Shown here: one piece after another, positions 23,771 to 36,969 of the stretch | Layout of the letters: every line of letters starts with the position of its first letter | How positions within the stretch are numbered: the stretch's first letter is position 1 | Origin: Lethocerus indicus | Lineage: Eukaryota; Arthropoda; Insecta; Hemiptera; Belostomatidae | Direction: 5' to 3' | DNA length: 64,000 bases | Assembly (NCBI GenBank): GCA_019843655.1 | Contig: JACDQD010000006.1 | Coordinates: forward strand, 6,068,034 to 6,132,033 | Made by a program: the position numbers and the translations under genes | The notes under the pieces: generated by a model | Seen by the model: only the letters and a program-made list of their open reading frames with translations | What the model was told of the DNA's origin: nothing | Databases searched by the model: none

Positions 23771-26610
23771 TGTCGGTGGAATTGAGTCGGAGTGATGGTT
23801 GATGCATCTTCCTTTTTAAAATAAATTCATTGTTGATATCGGCGATATCCGCTGCAACACCTTCGCGACAATGTCGTTCGTCTGAAAGGTACAAGCACTT
23901 TCCACAGAACGTCGAATCTGTCGTTAAGTTATTCTAAAAGTTTTTATATTAATGCATTAATTAACCAACATTAGAGAATAGCAAAGAATGAGTCAAGTTC
24001 TGTATTAGTCATTGTCACGAAGCTTGCTATGTACAAATCATAGCCACTTATTTTATTTTCTCTTTTCTTATATTACGAAATTCAAATAAAATTTTACGAC
24101 AAAACAGAAACGGACTGCTCTCACAGTGTTATTATCACAGAAAAGAAGTTGTTGTAGCTCAAACACTCATCTCGAGATTATTGTCGACATGATTTATTGA
24201 TGAATTGCATAATAAGTCAAGTGGTATTGTTATCGTGCGAATGCAGATAAACTGCGTCTATTTATTCTATAAAATATCGCTAGTTAAATATTTGGGACAA
24301 ACCAAAGAAAAATTATAAACTGTTGTTATGTGTCATTGAGGAAAAATGTACAATTCGACGCCCGGAAAGCGTCATTTTACTTTTATATAATGTAGCAAGT
24401 TGAATATTTTTTTGTCGAAATGTAAATAACGGCTCATTCACAGGTCATGAACAGTAAGCCTGAAAGTCAACACGCAATCTCGTTAAAAAATATTCACATT
24501 TAGCGAAGTGCACAGCAGAACGTAACAGCCTTTTTTTCGCCTTCGGCACTCTTGCCAAACAGAATAAATATTTGAACTGGGAACAGGATTAAGTTAATTA
24601 AAAAGACGCTCTGGAAACAAACTTCGAATCCCGGTTGACAATTTTCGGGCGGTTTTATACGATTTTTTTTTAATTTCGCGGGCCTACGAAAAAAAACTCC
24701 TATATAAATAGTTATCCTATATAAAAAGTTCAAGAAACGTTACCAATTCGGAAATCAATGTCCTATATTACAAACTAAATAGCACTAATAATATGTCAAT
24801 ATGCCCATTCACTCAGCATTTCTGTTTCAGGGAAATATTTTCCTCTGATGTGTAATAAAAGGACATGACAATTTTTTTCATTCTCTCGGCTGGTTGGCGT
24901 GATCGAAAGTTTTGCTTTCGTACTTCCTGCCAAGGGCTATAATAACAGATGGTCATTTTATATATTTGACAATCCCTATCCGGAAAATAATTTAATGGAA
25001 CGGAAATGCCACAATGGACGCCTGACGAAGCGTTTTGCTTCCCCATTGATTTCTCCACTGATTCAAAACGGGATGCCCGCCGCTTGGAATTCCGAGCGCC
25101 CGGAACTCCGTCTTATAATAACGGATAAATATCCGGGCGCAAATCTGCCCGTAGAGATGAGATGATTTTAGCGAAATTGACAACGCCGAGAGGTGGGAGA
25201 GCGGCGCGCCAAGAATGTCAACTTGGGTGTGGCTCAACGCCGCTATGCCATTATGAGAGAGGGAGAGACTCTCCACCGACGGCACTGTTCCGGGAGTACA
25301 GTCTTCGAAAAATCTCCGCTGAGAACATCCGCAAAATAAATGGATGGTTAATATAAAAATTGTTTCGGCTAACAGTGGCCGCGACAATCGAGGCACTAAA
25401 GAAACGATTTCCGTAAAATCAACTTAGCGCGACAGGAACGAGTCACAGTAAGGCGAGACAGACGAAAATATGGTTGACAAGCCAGTATAATCGTGCGAAT
25501 TCAATACCGACTTCGTGCTGTTCGAGGAAAATAAGGAAAAGCAGAATAAGAAGTGGTAAAAAATCTTGACATCAGGAAATCTGTTTCTATTTCAATATAA
25601 TACTTTAAAAATTAATGATAACGGGAAGGATAAATGCTACACACCGAGCTCCAACCGCAACAGCGGCACAGGGTCCGACTGTCTCTTGTTGACAAAATGA
25701 GGGGCTCCACTTCCAGGTCCGTTATCGTCTATGCCCAAACCCGCGTTATCTCTGTGTACAGACCCCGACTCTAACAGTGTCACGTTGCCATGCGACGGAA
25801 AAAATCAACGCTCTCACACTATGATAACTCTCAAAACCAGCTATGGAGTATGAATGGGAGGAATGGGGGGACAGCGAATATCCATATATTACTAGATACA
25901 TAGCCACGTCTTGGACAGGATATTATAGTGGAGCAGGAAAACATTCCCAACGGTACTAGGAAAATACCGTCGCGTGAGAAATATAATCCTCTATTCCAAC
26001 AAAAAATTAATCCAATATTGCCCCACTTTAAAAAAACCAAGATAAACGTATATTTAAAAATATTTATTTCAAGAATTGATACATTATATGACATAAATTG
26101 TAAACCCTGATATTAACGACTATTAATAGGAGTTTTAAAAGAAAATATCAAAATTATTTATAAAGATTAATGACGTCTTCATTATTAGTCCTGATTGTAG
26201 AAAGTGGAAAACGAAGAAATTGTTCGCATTTGTTCAAGCCGTTTTTTTTAATTCTTATCTGCAAACGTGATAATTGAAATGAGGAAACAACTTTCATTGT
26301 TCAATGAATACATTAGAAGGAAGCGAGTAACACGCAGGCGATGTGCGGTACGTGGGCATTTGAAAGTAAGAATATTAAGGTCAGGAGGAGATACACGCCG
26401 AATATTTATATTCGTTAGGATGAATAAAATCGGCTCTATTCTTATTATTACATAAATATTAATAGAAACGAGTGGGACCCAAATAGTCACACCTACTGAC
26501 CATAAGTAGCAAGATGAGGCGTACAGCTACTACTTTTACTACTTAACACGGAATAGGTCACGTAACGGGGGCCCAACCGAAATTACTCAGCCCATTATCC
26601 AGGCTAGGTT
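23771..26610. other. Noncoding sequence with a GC-rich patch at 25.0-25.3 kb
   Basis: The 25.0-25.3 kb patch is open on the minus strand for 134 codons (24992-25396) and on the plus strand for 88 codons (24899-25165). Neither predicted protein resembles a known family and the two overlap, so I treat both as chance. The flanks are AT-rich and featureless. Confidence 0.45.
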
Positions 26611-26613
26611 ACG

Positions 26614-26637
26614 ACACACACACACACACAGACACAA
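26614..26637 (+). repeat. (AC)n microsatellite
   Basis: This is a short AC dinucleotide array, (AC)8 with one GACAC interruption at its end. Confidence 0.9.
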
Positions 26638-27008
26638 AACATATTCACTTTCTAATTACAGCCTATATCGCTTGCACACACGCACATCGCCGAGCACAGC
26701 CCCCTCGTCGCTTTCCACTAGCGTACCCTACCACTTGATTCAGTCTGGAAAAGAATACACTTCTTCAAGGATATTGAACGCACTTTTATTTATACATTAT
26801 CGACGATCATCATGGACCGCTATTTTGCTAGCATTGTATGAGTTTAAAGAAATCACCACGCTTTCCCGCCCTATGTTATAAAGGTGAAAAAATATTCGTA
26901 CGTCATTTTACCCACTCTATAAGGCGATTTCACACCATTATGCTGCGAGACAAAAAATTGCCAATATCATTCTTTAACAACAAGCTCAGTACGGAGCGCC
27001 TAGCTTAG
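26638..27008. other. Noncoding sequence
   Basis: No gene was recognised. A 69-codon frame at 26672-26881 is rich in serine and threonine and matches nothing known. Confidence 0.4.
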
Positions 27009-27506
27009 AAAATATCATATACCTTTATATGCATAAATTATTTGAATTCGTTTGGGGCTATTAAAGTTGAGTACGGTAGAAACCATGGAAAACCTATTGT
27101 TCGACTATCTACAGAAAAAGCTTATGATAAAGGTTTGTTTGAAAACGCTTTAAGTGGTGAATGAGAAGGTACCATCCCAATTAGCGCACTTAACAGTGTC
27201 TTTAATAAACTGAAAAATAATACATTTGTTTAATAAAGTATACATATAAATAAAGGAGCATTTATAGAGCAAATTGTAGATGAAACATCGTTTGAATGTT
27301 ACGCACGTGGGTTTGATTTAAAAAAAATCCCACACGCGAACATGGTCACTTCGACAAAGCAGCACTCACGCCAACCAATTCTAGTCCACTAACAAAGCAT
27401 GGGCCAAAAAAAACCTAGGGAAGGCTTAGGGGAATCACCGACAACTACTTCTAATGTAAGGCTTCCAAAAACCAAAAAAAATGTTAAGCCCAAAAGGAAG
27501 CCAAGT
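27009..27506 (+). other. Weak candidate for decayed coding sequence
   Basis: One frame stays mostly open for about 162 codons. The open runs are 27009-27161, 27165-27230, 27237-27389 and 27393-27506, broken by one TGA and three TAA codons, which is about half the stop density expected by chance. The conceptual peptide looks protein-like in composition but I recognise no family, and a best-of-six-frames choice could produce this. It could be an old transposon or retrocopy fragment. I give it little weight. Confidence 0.12.
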
Positions 27507-27519
27507 TAAAGACGACTGC

Positions 27520-28300
27520 CCTTAGAAGCAGATTCAGAGGGGGGAGGACAAGGGGGGAGGGTTGGAAACTGAAACGAGAATCAGGAAAGAGAAGACAGGA
27601 TCTGGCAACACTGCTGAGAGAAAGAGAGTACTCGAGAGGTAACTTACCTCTACTTCTCATTCTCCCTGCTGTTGGTCCCATTCTCAAGCAGAAGGAAGTT
27701 TTAACTTTGTAGTCCTAAGAAAATGAGACTTTTTCTTCTCCCTTTAATTATACTCACAAGCCTCCATTTATTACATATTACCTCAAGTCTAATAAACCAA
27801 CACAAAAGCAGTAATGGACCTAATTTGAGTTCTTAGGCGGCGGGCGTTTTCATGGGGCAGAGAAAGAAGACGAACAATGATTTGAAGTTGAAATGTTGGA
27901 CGGCCGCACGATGTTTCCCAAGTAATTTTATTTGCTATTGATGCAAAAGTCCCATTACTCCCGGATCGCCTATATTATCCGGAAGGTAAACCCAAGTTCA
28001 GATCAACAAAGTCCAAGAAACTCTGTCGCACTCCCTTCCTCGGTTTATCCTAGTGGGCGAGGCAAGAGGGAGAGCCAGGAGAATAATAACCGGTAGGGAG
28101 CACAGCTGCCACTTCCCACCCTACATCTGTTTCACTCCAATGTGCCGGTACTCTCCGACCTCCTGTATCTGAATGCAGAAGGGTGAGCTCGGGTGTGTGC
28201 GGGTGCGCGCGCGAGCGCGTGCTAAAGAGTAGACAGGAAGAGGGGTGAACATCCCCCAATGCTTTGACCGGCCCTACTACCTCAAGAAAGTCGAAGTCAC
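27520..28300. other. GC-rich region with G-rich and alternating tracts
   Basis: G-rich tracts lie at 27539-27563 (three runs of three or more G, short of a full quadruplex). A GC-rich patch at 28030-28270 includes the alternating purine-pyrimidine tract at 28194-28222. The short open frames on the minus strand have no recognised product. Confidence 0.35.
28194..28222. other. Alternating TG/CG tract with Z-DNA potential
   Basis: TGTGTGC is followed by an 11-base perfectly alternating GTGCGCGCGCG and then AGCGCGTGC. Alternating CG/TG DNA is the sequence class that adopts the Z form under supercoiling. Nothing nearby shows a function. Confidence 0.4.
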
Positions 28301-31300
28301 CGGATATACGCAAATATGGTATGTAAATCGCAATCCTGTTCTACCTATACTTCCTGTAGGACTATCAAAAGGATTAAATAATAAATTCAAACCTCAGCAG
28401 CTATGTAATGACCTATCTATTCCAATTCCAAATGAACACTTAAGTTTATATAGCGTTCTCGAAGTTCCTACGTTTTCAAAGGATTTTTGTTTCCAATGTT
28501 TCTATTCCGGAAGTACACTGTTTTGTTGTGATCGTGGGAGACTCGTGCACCAGAAACAGAGTGACACACTAACAGCCAGTGGAATGGACCGTTATGGTAA
28601 CGCCGCCGGGCCCTATTGTGCTGGTCGGTGGTACAGCTACCGCCAAGAACCTGGACCATATTTGATATGGTCACGAATCCGGAAACCATGACAATAAGCG
28701 AATGCTAGAAAAAAAAACTGACTAAAGCCTCACGAAGCGGGTACATTACTCGAATGGAGCGTAGCGTGGTGTAACGAAAGTATCCGAAACCATCTGAACA
28801 CATTTAGTGGGGAAAACATCATCCACGCTGGTAAGTCCCTGTGGATCATTAAGGTTCACTGAAAATTATCCACAATTTTCTGAATGAATTTCAAAGATTC
28901 CATATTAAAACAATTCAATATTCTTAATTTGGACAATTCAAGTCTTACGTCCATCCATTCAATATGTACGTTTAAATAAACAGTGTTGTATGAACACCTA
29001 CGCTCATAATTGTTTACAATTATAGATTGTTGGAATTGTATGGTGGACATTCCATCTTAATTTTGAATTTCTTAAAATTTGTTTTCTACTATTAACGTTG
29101 TGCGAATATTGATATTATTCAACCGTCGAAAATCATCACACAACTACATTTATAATTCTAGGGGGTGAGCGATATAAACAAGTAAAACTTTATAACTGTA
29201 AAGTATAATCAATGACGCCTCAAACATTAGAACTTCAAGTAACCAACACAAAGTTTACTTATTCAAAGCAATATTTCACCCCCTCTAAAAGGGCATTTAT
29301 TTTATTTTTTATTACCTGTCAAGACATCTAAAGAAGATAGTGCATAGTTGAATAAATATAATATTGAAGATATACTACAGAATTTGTATACTTTTTTATT
29401 CATGCAGGGACGAAATATATCCCATGCCCCAAACCGGTTAAATAATATATTTTCCTCCGGCCCGGATTTCCTAAATCGGATAAAGCGATTCTGATTGTGG
29501 TTGGAATAATTTTCCGATTTGCCGCTAGCTCGGCTGACGGGGGATTGGTGGAGTGGACTGTTGAGGACGAGAGACAGGGGTCACTCACCTCGAGGTTCAT
29601 GGTCCCCCCCCTCCCCAAACAGTACCTCGCTTTTTATAAAACCAAACCGACGGTTTATTTCAGCCGGCCAATTCGCCGAAGCAATCGAAACGAAGACGGG
29701 GACGGGCGGGAGATGAAGTCAATCGTAGAGAATGAAGTTCCTTCAGGAGTTCACCTCTTGAGTATGAGGGGCACATATCCAAACGCGTCATATACGAACA
29801 AGAAACGAGTACACACCATTCCATTAAACGTAGAATACATTATTCTAATAAGACTCTGATAGGTTTCCGTCAGTCAAGGTTTCGAGTCACTTAAGTATGT
29901 CGGTTGTCTCTGGGGCACTGCACTTTTACTGTGGTGTAAAATCTGTTATCCAAAAGGTATATCATTATTGTAGTAATCAAAACTGTTTCCATCGTATAGA
30001 AAGAGTTACTATGCCCATTACCAAAAAAAAAAAGAAAATTACTTTAACCATTTAAATACATATAACCGGTACAAACCCATAAGAAAATCTGACCCAAGAA
30101 GAATGGGAGAGATAAGGCTAACTTTTTCTCACCGATTCGAAAAGGAAATGCAATGTAATAAGGGCTACGACATTGAGGATGACCCCATTCATGTTACTAA
30201 CCCTTCCCACGTGTCCTCCAAACGACACAGCTATCGAAAATAGCCTCCTCAAAGACGATAACCTCACCAAAAGACTGTGACCCAGTTCGCACTTAGCACC
30301 AATCGAACTGTACTTCACTCTAATGTTCGCTGAGTTAACTTCAATTACCCTTCACACAAATTAGGTTTAAAATTAAGTATTTCGTGCCTGCATATTTCTT
30401 ACATGAGAAGAACTACGATCATATATGTATTTATATCGTACTTATTAGCTGAACAGAAAATTTATTTCTATTAGCTTAGAAGCTGAAACCGGAGTATTAA
30501 TGGTAACTGAGTGTTAACTAAAACTGGTATCATTCCAGATAGACCTATTTAAACTGTACAAAATTCCTATAAAACATATTGCTAGGTTCCAGCAATATTG
30601 CCGGAATTTTGTTACGGTCTAGTATACTACCGGAAGTAGTAAAACGTTCGCAACTGAAGCTGAATGTCAAAATCCTGATATAAAATTCTTAGGGAAATGC
30701 AGCACTATATTTTTTACTGCTGAAACGGAGGAAGGAAATTGGAAAGGGAAAAACGCCGGCACTTTCCATTAAACATGTTTTATATAAAGGGATTTTCTCA
30801 GAAAACCTAGGGTCTTGGTTCTCTAGCATACATCCCCCTGGCGTCTGTAGCACGTGTTCTATACCAACCCATCCGACCACGTTAAACCCTATATTAAACA
30901 GCCGCGCCCCTAACATTCCCGCACACTATAGGAAGGGGGTTGTTCTCAGATACACCATATATTACGGAGAATCTTCCCACACTTTCCAGGCTCCATAATC
31001 TATAAAAATGCGTTTTCTCGAGTGAACGAGAGTGAAGACTACGTGAATTAGCCGATTGATTAGCGCTTCATTGTCTTGCATTATAATAACATCCGATAGT
31101 TTTTATCTTTTGAAAAATGGTAGCTTCCCTACCATAAGAATTTCTGTCCCATTTCGGTTGCCTGATCCTGTATAACCTTCCAGTTGTAGTCCTCGCAGGG
31201 TTTCGAATTGTATCAGAAACACTATGCAACAGCCAAATAGTTTAGGATCAACCTCTGAAAACTAATCAACCCACACTAACAAATATTGTAGGCAAATATT

Positions 31301-33216
31301 TAAAAACAAAAAACGATTACAAATTTTAGGAGGCAGTTATTTAATGAAAATAATTGATACGTAAAGTTTTCCGAAAGCAACATACAAATTCGACATTGTT
31401 ATATCTTTTAGAAGTCCAAACTCAAGAGTAATGTTTACGTCTCAGGTTCTTATAATCAACCAACAAGATGTCATAAATTAAATGAAAATTAATTGTTCTG
31501 TGCTTTACGAGAGCACAGAACAAAGTTGGTGACGGAACTAAGGAGAGTATAAGTTGACCATGAAAGGGTTTCCAGGAACGTTTCCACAGGCGGAAACGGC
31601 GCCTCGTATTCTCTGTATCCAATTTCACTCGACATTCGCTCTTTCGCAGGAAGCGCCCAATACACTATGCACTTTCTACCCAAATATATCTTTTCAAATA
31701 TCGTTAATTTTATTCCTTTAGATCTGACTCCGCATTTGGCGTTACGCTAGACCGATTTCTACTTCTCGACATCTTCAGAATTGTAGATTAGTGACACGCT
31801 TTTAAGCGTGTTAAAACATTTGAACTGTTGCTGACATTAATCAGGTTCTAGCATCGGGCCAAACCAGCGAGTGAGAACATATCAAAAGAAATTAAATACG
31901 CGCAATCCAAATACGAAACAGCGTTCACAATAAGGATTTAATTTTCGGTAATATTCTGTCCACAATATGGAAATCGACCGTGACTTATTTTTTTTCCCAA
32001 ATCGCACCAAGAAACACATTTTATTGGGGTCAACTATTCTAATAGAGTTCGGCTTCGAGCACACAATAGAACCCAAACAGCCCTGGAAGAAGGACGTTGG
32101 ACGCGTGAAAGGGCGGCAAAGGAATTTCGATAAAGGACGCATTCCAATTCGAACACAGCTGTTACACAATTCGCAAAGCGCACTTCTACGAGACCTACTT
32201 TCATCGCGCTTCTGCACTATTCGCGGTATGTTTGCAGTCTGAATAAACCCAATCAAAATACTGAATAAAGCTAAACCAACTGAGTACTTCAACAAGAAAG
32301 TAATGCTGATATTTATATCTACCGACTAGACAGCAGCAACGTAAACAAACAACGTTAGGACTTAGATAATATATTAATAAACTGATTACTTGGATGGAGA
32401 CAAATGCAATTAATTAATACACTAATAATCTACTATATAGAGTTTTTCCAATCTCCATTATTGTCTAGGTCACTGGCAATTAAATTGTAGAATTTTCAAT
32501 GGACTGTTATGCTCATTATATCAGAACTGAACTGCAATAATAATTCCAACCGTTACTATTCAGTAATGAAATTGTTTACGCTCTATAATTGTAGATAAAG
32601 TAAATTAATTTCCAGTAGTGTTGAAATTGATGGCTTGCATGAACAAAAAAAACCGCAAAAAATTACAGAGCGAGCACTGAATTGAGGGGACGGAAAGAAC
32701 AACGGGATGCCAGGACAATGAACGAAATCAATTCCTCATTTGAATGCCAAAACAGTCAGGAAGAGCACAAAATCACCAGTTACAATCATAACGGTCAAAC
32801 CTCCGTCCTGCGTTTACTATGATAAAACCGAATATCTAATGAAAGTCCAGTATAAATAATATGGTAGTCGGAGGGTTTCGTCTGTCATTGAATTCAGGAC
32901 CATTTCAGGTGTGTTCTTAACAATAGCAAATCATCCATATAGTATAATAAAATTTAAACTTCCGTTATCCTTGTATTTAATAATTGAAACGTAATCTCAA
33001 ATTAGACATCCCTCTAATTACCCATTGTCTGGAATGGTGATACGTGAAAATTGAACAGTAGCCAAAGTAAGTGTTATATAGGATTGCATACATAGTTCAG
33101 TGGATGAAACATGTTAACGATTTAATGGCGGATATTTTTTGGGGTACCGAATACTTCGATTCCAATCCTGGATACGATGGGGAAGTAATCTTAATGAAAG
33201 GGGAAGCAAGGTCTCC
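28301..33216. other. Long unique noncoding stretch
   Basis: About 4.9 kb with no recognised gene. The longest open frame in the whole window, 148 codons at 28245-28691, begins just before this stretch. It has no domain, signal peptide or family resemblance, and it ends in the middle of ordinary sequence. A GC-rich patch lies at 29450-29750. An 8-bp inverted repeat with a 2-nt centre (ACACGCTT/AAGCGTGT) is at 31794-31811. A minus-strand 137-codon frame at 31882-32295 starts with a hydrophobic stretch but matches nothing known. Confidence 0.45.
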
Positions 33217-33237
33217 GGGGGGGAGGGTTTTCAGGGG
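33217..33237 (+). other. G-quadruplex motif
   Basis: A run of seven G, then A, three G, a six-base loop and four G satisfies the four-tract quadruplex pattern, if the seven-G run is used as two tracts with a one-base loop. It lies in an otherwise ordinary GC-richer patch. Confidence 0.4.
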
Positions 33238-34669
33238 CAATGGATGAGGTGTTGACCTGATGACCGAACAATAGGAGTCGCTGAAACCCCCAGGTAAAGA
33301 ATCATCCCATGGGAAAGTTAATACCCGCCACTTGGGAAAGGTAACGGTCGTTATATTCGGCTTCTGAACATCTGTTCCTGATAAAACTGTAATTGCCCTT
33401 GGTACATCCAGACCGAGCGTTTGGAAACTTTCTTTCATTAAACACCATAAGTTATGTATTAACGTAGTCAGCCAGGTAGACCAGGCTCACGAAAGGATAA
33501 GTCCTCCAGTAATTATAAGAAATGTTGGAATGTTTTCTTTCTTCGGAATTGCGTGACTAGGCAAAAGTATGCTAGACTTTTAAAGATGTGCGAAAAGTGA
33601 TAGCAGGAATAAAATTGGCAAGATAAAATTCTAATTCAGGAAAAGTTGGTTGAATATAGTTTTGTGGGTCCATCTGATAAAAACAAGCCGGAGATTACGG
33701 AACGGCACGAATTAAATGGATTATTTCGTGGTTCCAGATCATTATCTTACAAGCGTGATAGTAATGTGGCCCAGTATATATTTAAAACCAAATATCTATC
33801 AGAAATAAACTAAGAACGTCATATACTGGGAGGCATTATTGATAATAAAGATGTGTGAACAGGTCGGTTACCTAGCCAACCCACACGTGTTCGCGCCGAG
33901 GAACGTACCGGTGACGTCCGGCCTAACGTTTTACTTACCCAACTTCTCCCTATTCATTCGTTCGGTCCCCTACTTTTTATATGGGGGTTAAGCTAAAACT
34001 GTAAGTAGGTGCAAGGAATTACAAATTTTCAAGATGACCTGCACTCCTGATACAATAGTAAGATAAAAAAAATTGTTTTAGTGGTGGGTGGCTCCATGAA
34101 TTTCTGTTTACAAAATCTAAACGTACTCGTATGTGTACATAATCTATATCTTATTTTTATCATCTGTTGCAGGTCTATGTTTCCAGTGACGTCGGTTTTC
34201 CAGATTTTTATATAACATAATAAGCTTTATTTTAGCATTAATTTCTTAAGTATGTCAAGCCTTTAATAATAAGAAATTATTTTTGGTTTTTGAAAATAAT
34301 ACCGATTAACAGAGAATATTCTACCAACTACCAAAGTATGCCATGATCATTCTGCATCATATATGATGATATACAGAAGTGATATAAAATAATATAAAAA
34401 CGAGACGCTATTCGAGCAATAGCACAAAGATTAAATTTGGCATAGTACCTTTGTTCCGCGGCAGCTGGCATGTCTCCTGAAAGCAGATGGGCCCGTTTTA
34501 TCCAGGGGTTCGTGGCTGGACGTCGTCGTACCCATGTTTCTTCTACTCCCTCAATAAACGAACGATAAACAAAGTAAAACACTGTCGAAAGGATCCCTCA
34601 CAGTAAAATATATCCTCCGGGAAACTGGGGTATCACAAATAAAAATTGCGCCGCTATAATCCGGTCACA
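33238..34669. other. Unique noncoding sequence
   Basis: No gene was recognised. A GC-richer patch lies at about 33880-33970, and the rest is AT-rich. Confidence 0.45.
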
Positions 34670-34790
34670 GGGGGTGCATGCATGGTCGGGGATTCGAACG
34701 GTGGATCAGGCAGGGGCCTAGCGCGCGCCCACAGACCGCACAACCAGCCGCTTAACGGTTTTCACCGCACGCGGGTACACTCCGACTCAA
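34670..34790 (-). mobile_element. Possible tRNA-derived SINE remnant
   Basis: On the minus strand, CGTTCGAATCC (34690-34700 complement) is a near-perfect RNA polymerase III B-box. About 40-50 bases upstream of it on that strand, a GC-rich stretch around 34736-34756 resembles a tRNA-type head, although its A-box match is poor. The T-stem does not pair, so this is not an intact tRNA gene. A tRNA-derived SINE fragment is the likeliest explanation, with chance as the alternative. Confidence 0.2.
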
Positions 34791-35100
34791 AACCTAGTAA
34801 CCGGGACAACGGTTCTGTTGTATATAACACTCGCGAAGATAGTTTGACGAAGCTTCGGGGTCGGGTATGAAATTCGAAGATGTCGGGACGATAGGAAAAA
34901 CGGAGGAAAATCGCGAAGGGGAGGGGAGGAAAACGAACGCGGACCGAAATGATAGGGACGACGAGGCGGAGCGAGGACACCTGAACGGGCGGCAGGTAGG
35001 GAGACCGACTGAGAGCTACCAGAGGGGGACTTGAAAAGGGGAGTGGGGAAAATTGAGTGGAGGGGAGCCCGCCGATTGATACTCCATGGAAAAGAGGCCT
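34791..35100. other. CpG- and G-rich block
   Basis: This dense CpG and purine-rich patch carries several G4 runs near 35025-35068, some with loops longer than seven bases. Short frames cross it on both strands without a recognised product. It is a candidate regulatory island. Confidence 0.3.
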
Positions 35101-36922
35101 CTAGTGGAACCTAAGCCAAACTAATTCCAACGGTTATCTATCCATTTTATTGGAATGAACTTTCAAATCTCCAAGCACGAGGGGATAGTATTATTTTAAT
35201 AAATAATACCGAGCTCAGTAATTATTACCTGACAAGTAGTAACGGCACCGTCTGAACTGGACGCTCGGTATATGAGTAAATATACGACTAAATTATGAAG
35301 TTTCCGATACCTGTCAGTTCTGAGTGTCATTACTTGAGGAATCCTTGTTGGAACCAAATCAGTTTTACCGACAGGATGGTCCGGCATGCGCGAGACTGAG
35401 TAGGCATTCCCGAAAGCTAATTTTGTACAGCCCCGATTTGTCAAACAACGCAGATTGAGCGTGTAGTAGAATTTCGCAAAATTTCGTAGAGGATTAAAAT
35501 AAAATAATAATTATGTACTACGGAATAAATTAATATAAATTCTATCACGTTGTATTATTGTTATTATATATTTATTTTATACATTAACCACTTCGAAAAG
35601 AAGAAAGGAACAGAGGAGCGGACGCAAGCGAAAGCGTAGTACGCATACCAACAAGGTCACCGAGACGGTCGAGCGTTCCAGTCTCGAAAGCAAAAAACGT
35701 CCGAATTCCTAACTGGAGCGGTAGAAATATATTGAACGCGGTTTCTTATTCTGTTTATTTCGAAAATAAAACAAAAGGGACGAAAACGAAATGAGAGTTC
35801 GGATCTGCTGACGGAGCATCCAAGGCCGACGGTTGGCATGGAGGCGTCGGCGAACGACCAAACGTTTGGCCCCGCTCCAACATTTCAAATCGTTCCGACC
35901 GAAGAAGAGCGCCTCATAAATATTGGGCGGCCATCGGAAAATTAGTATTCACTATTTTTATGGAAATCTGCGGAGTACTAAAGATATAATATTCTTACAT
36001 CCGATAGATGAATACGATTGTATTTATCCGAACGAAAAAATCCCACGAATAACAAATTTACGAAGGAATGGAAATCACGATATATCTTGGCTGAAATATA
36101 ACAACGAAAGAACATTAAGCTAAATTCTTATACTGGATGCAACGCGTTGAATGTTCGATAGCGTGAAAATGTACACCGACTTCCCAAGTTTTGGAGACTT
36201 TCCAAAGAAATAAAGTGTTGTTTTTTCGTTGAGTCGGTGTCTGGCAAAGGATTCGCTTATATTCGGTTCGAACACCCCGGGGATCCTGGATATTGATAAT
36301 ATGTTTTGTTGAACAAATCTGTTTCAACAAATCTGGTTGTCTCTTACCTAGAACAGTAACTTCTAAAGCGTAAAATTCAGCAGGATGTAAAAAAAGCCAG
36401 AAGGGGAATATATATTTCTTTAAGATGCAAAAATTTTGAACAAATAATAAGGCTATAATACTACTAATGTCAGGAATAGCTAAACAAGAATAAAATATTC
36501 CTTATAATAAGAACAATTTCATTACTGTGGTTGGATTTCGACAATTTCTTTATACGTTTACAAGCGGGACCAAAGCAGAGCCGCCTACTCCAATACCCTG
36601 TATTGACTTTTCCACTTGAACAGAAGTCAAAAGTAGAAGGCGGAGCGAGCATTCAACTCTTCGGCGTCCGACGGAAGTTGTTAAGAGCGCCCACTGCGGC
36701 GACACGAATGGGAGACCCGAAGAACGGACCGGATAAAAGAGACGGCCAAAGACAAAACCTCAGGTGTCAACGGAAAAGGTTCGGAGGCGGCGGAAAACGG
36801 AACCGTATTTAATCTTTTTACACACAGGAAGTCCAATGATTTTTATCTGACCCACTACCTTACCAACCTCTTCATCAGTCCTTCTCAATTTTCTTTTTTT
36901 ACTTGTTTCCGCATTTTGTTTG

Positions 36923-36925
<3 letters not shown>
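35101..36925. other. Noncoding sequence with CpG-rich patches
   Basis: CpG-rich patches lie at 35600-35930 and 36570-36810. A ten-base direct repeat, AACAAATCTG, occurs at 36312 and 36326. The 93-codon frame at 36531-36812 ends in a basic, glycine-rich tail without a recognisable domain. Confidence 0.4.

Positions 36926-36968
<43 letters not shown>
36926..36968. repeat. (AT)n microsatellite
   Basis: This is an uninterrupted AT dinucleotide array of about 43 bases. It is similar in length to the arrays at 12819 and 41014. Confidence 0.95.

Positions 36969-36969
<1 letters not shown>

Noticed and set aside
24992..25396. 134-codon minus-strand frame in a GC-rich patch
   Set aside because: It overlaps an 88-codon plus-strand frame, and neither shows a domain. 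Low stop-codon density in GC-rich DNA explains both.
27009..27506. Protein-like but stop-interrupted frame treated as a pseudogene
   Set aside because: Stop density is only about half of random, and it is the best of many frames. I kept it as a very low confidence entry and not as a pseudogene call.
28245..28691. 148-codon plus-strand open frame, the longest ATG-started frame in the window
   Set aside because: No domain, signal or family resemblance. About a hundred frames of 60 or more codons occur here, and one of this length is within chance for patchy GC content.
31882..32295. 137-codon minus-strand frame with a hydrophobic N-terminus like a signal peptide
   Set aside because: The cysteine-containing middle matches no secreted family I know, and a plus-strand frame overlaps it. 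Transcript evidence would be needed.
36262..36280. GGTTCGAACACC as a tRNA T-arm (also near 959)
   Set aside because: The five-base stems on each side do not pair and no cloverleaf can be drawn upstream.
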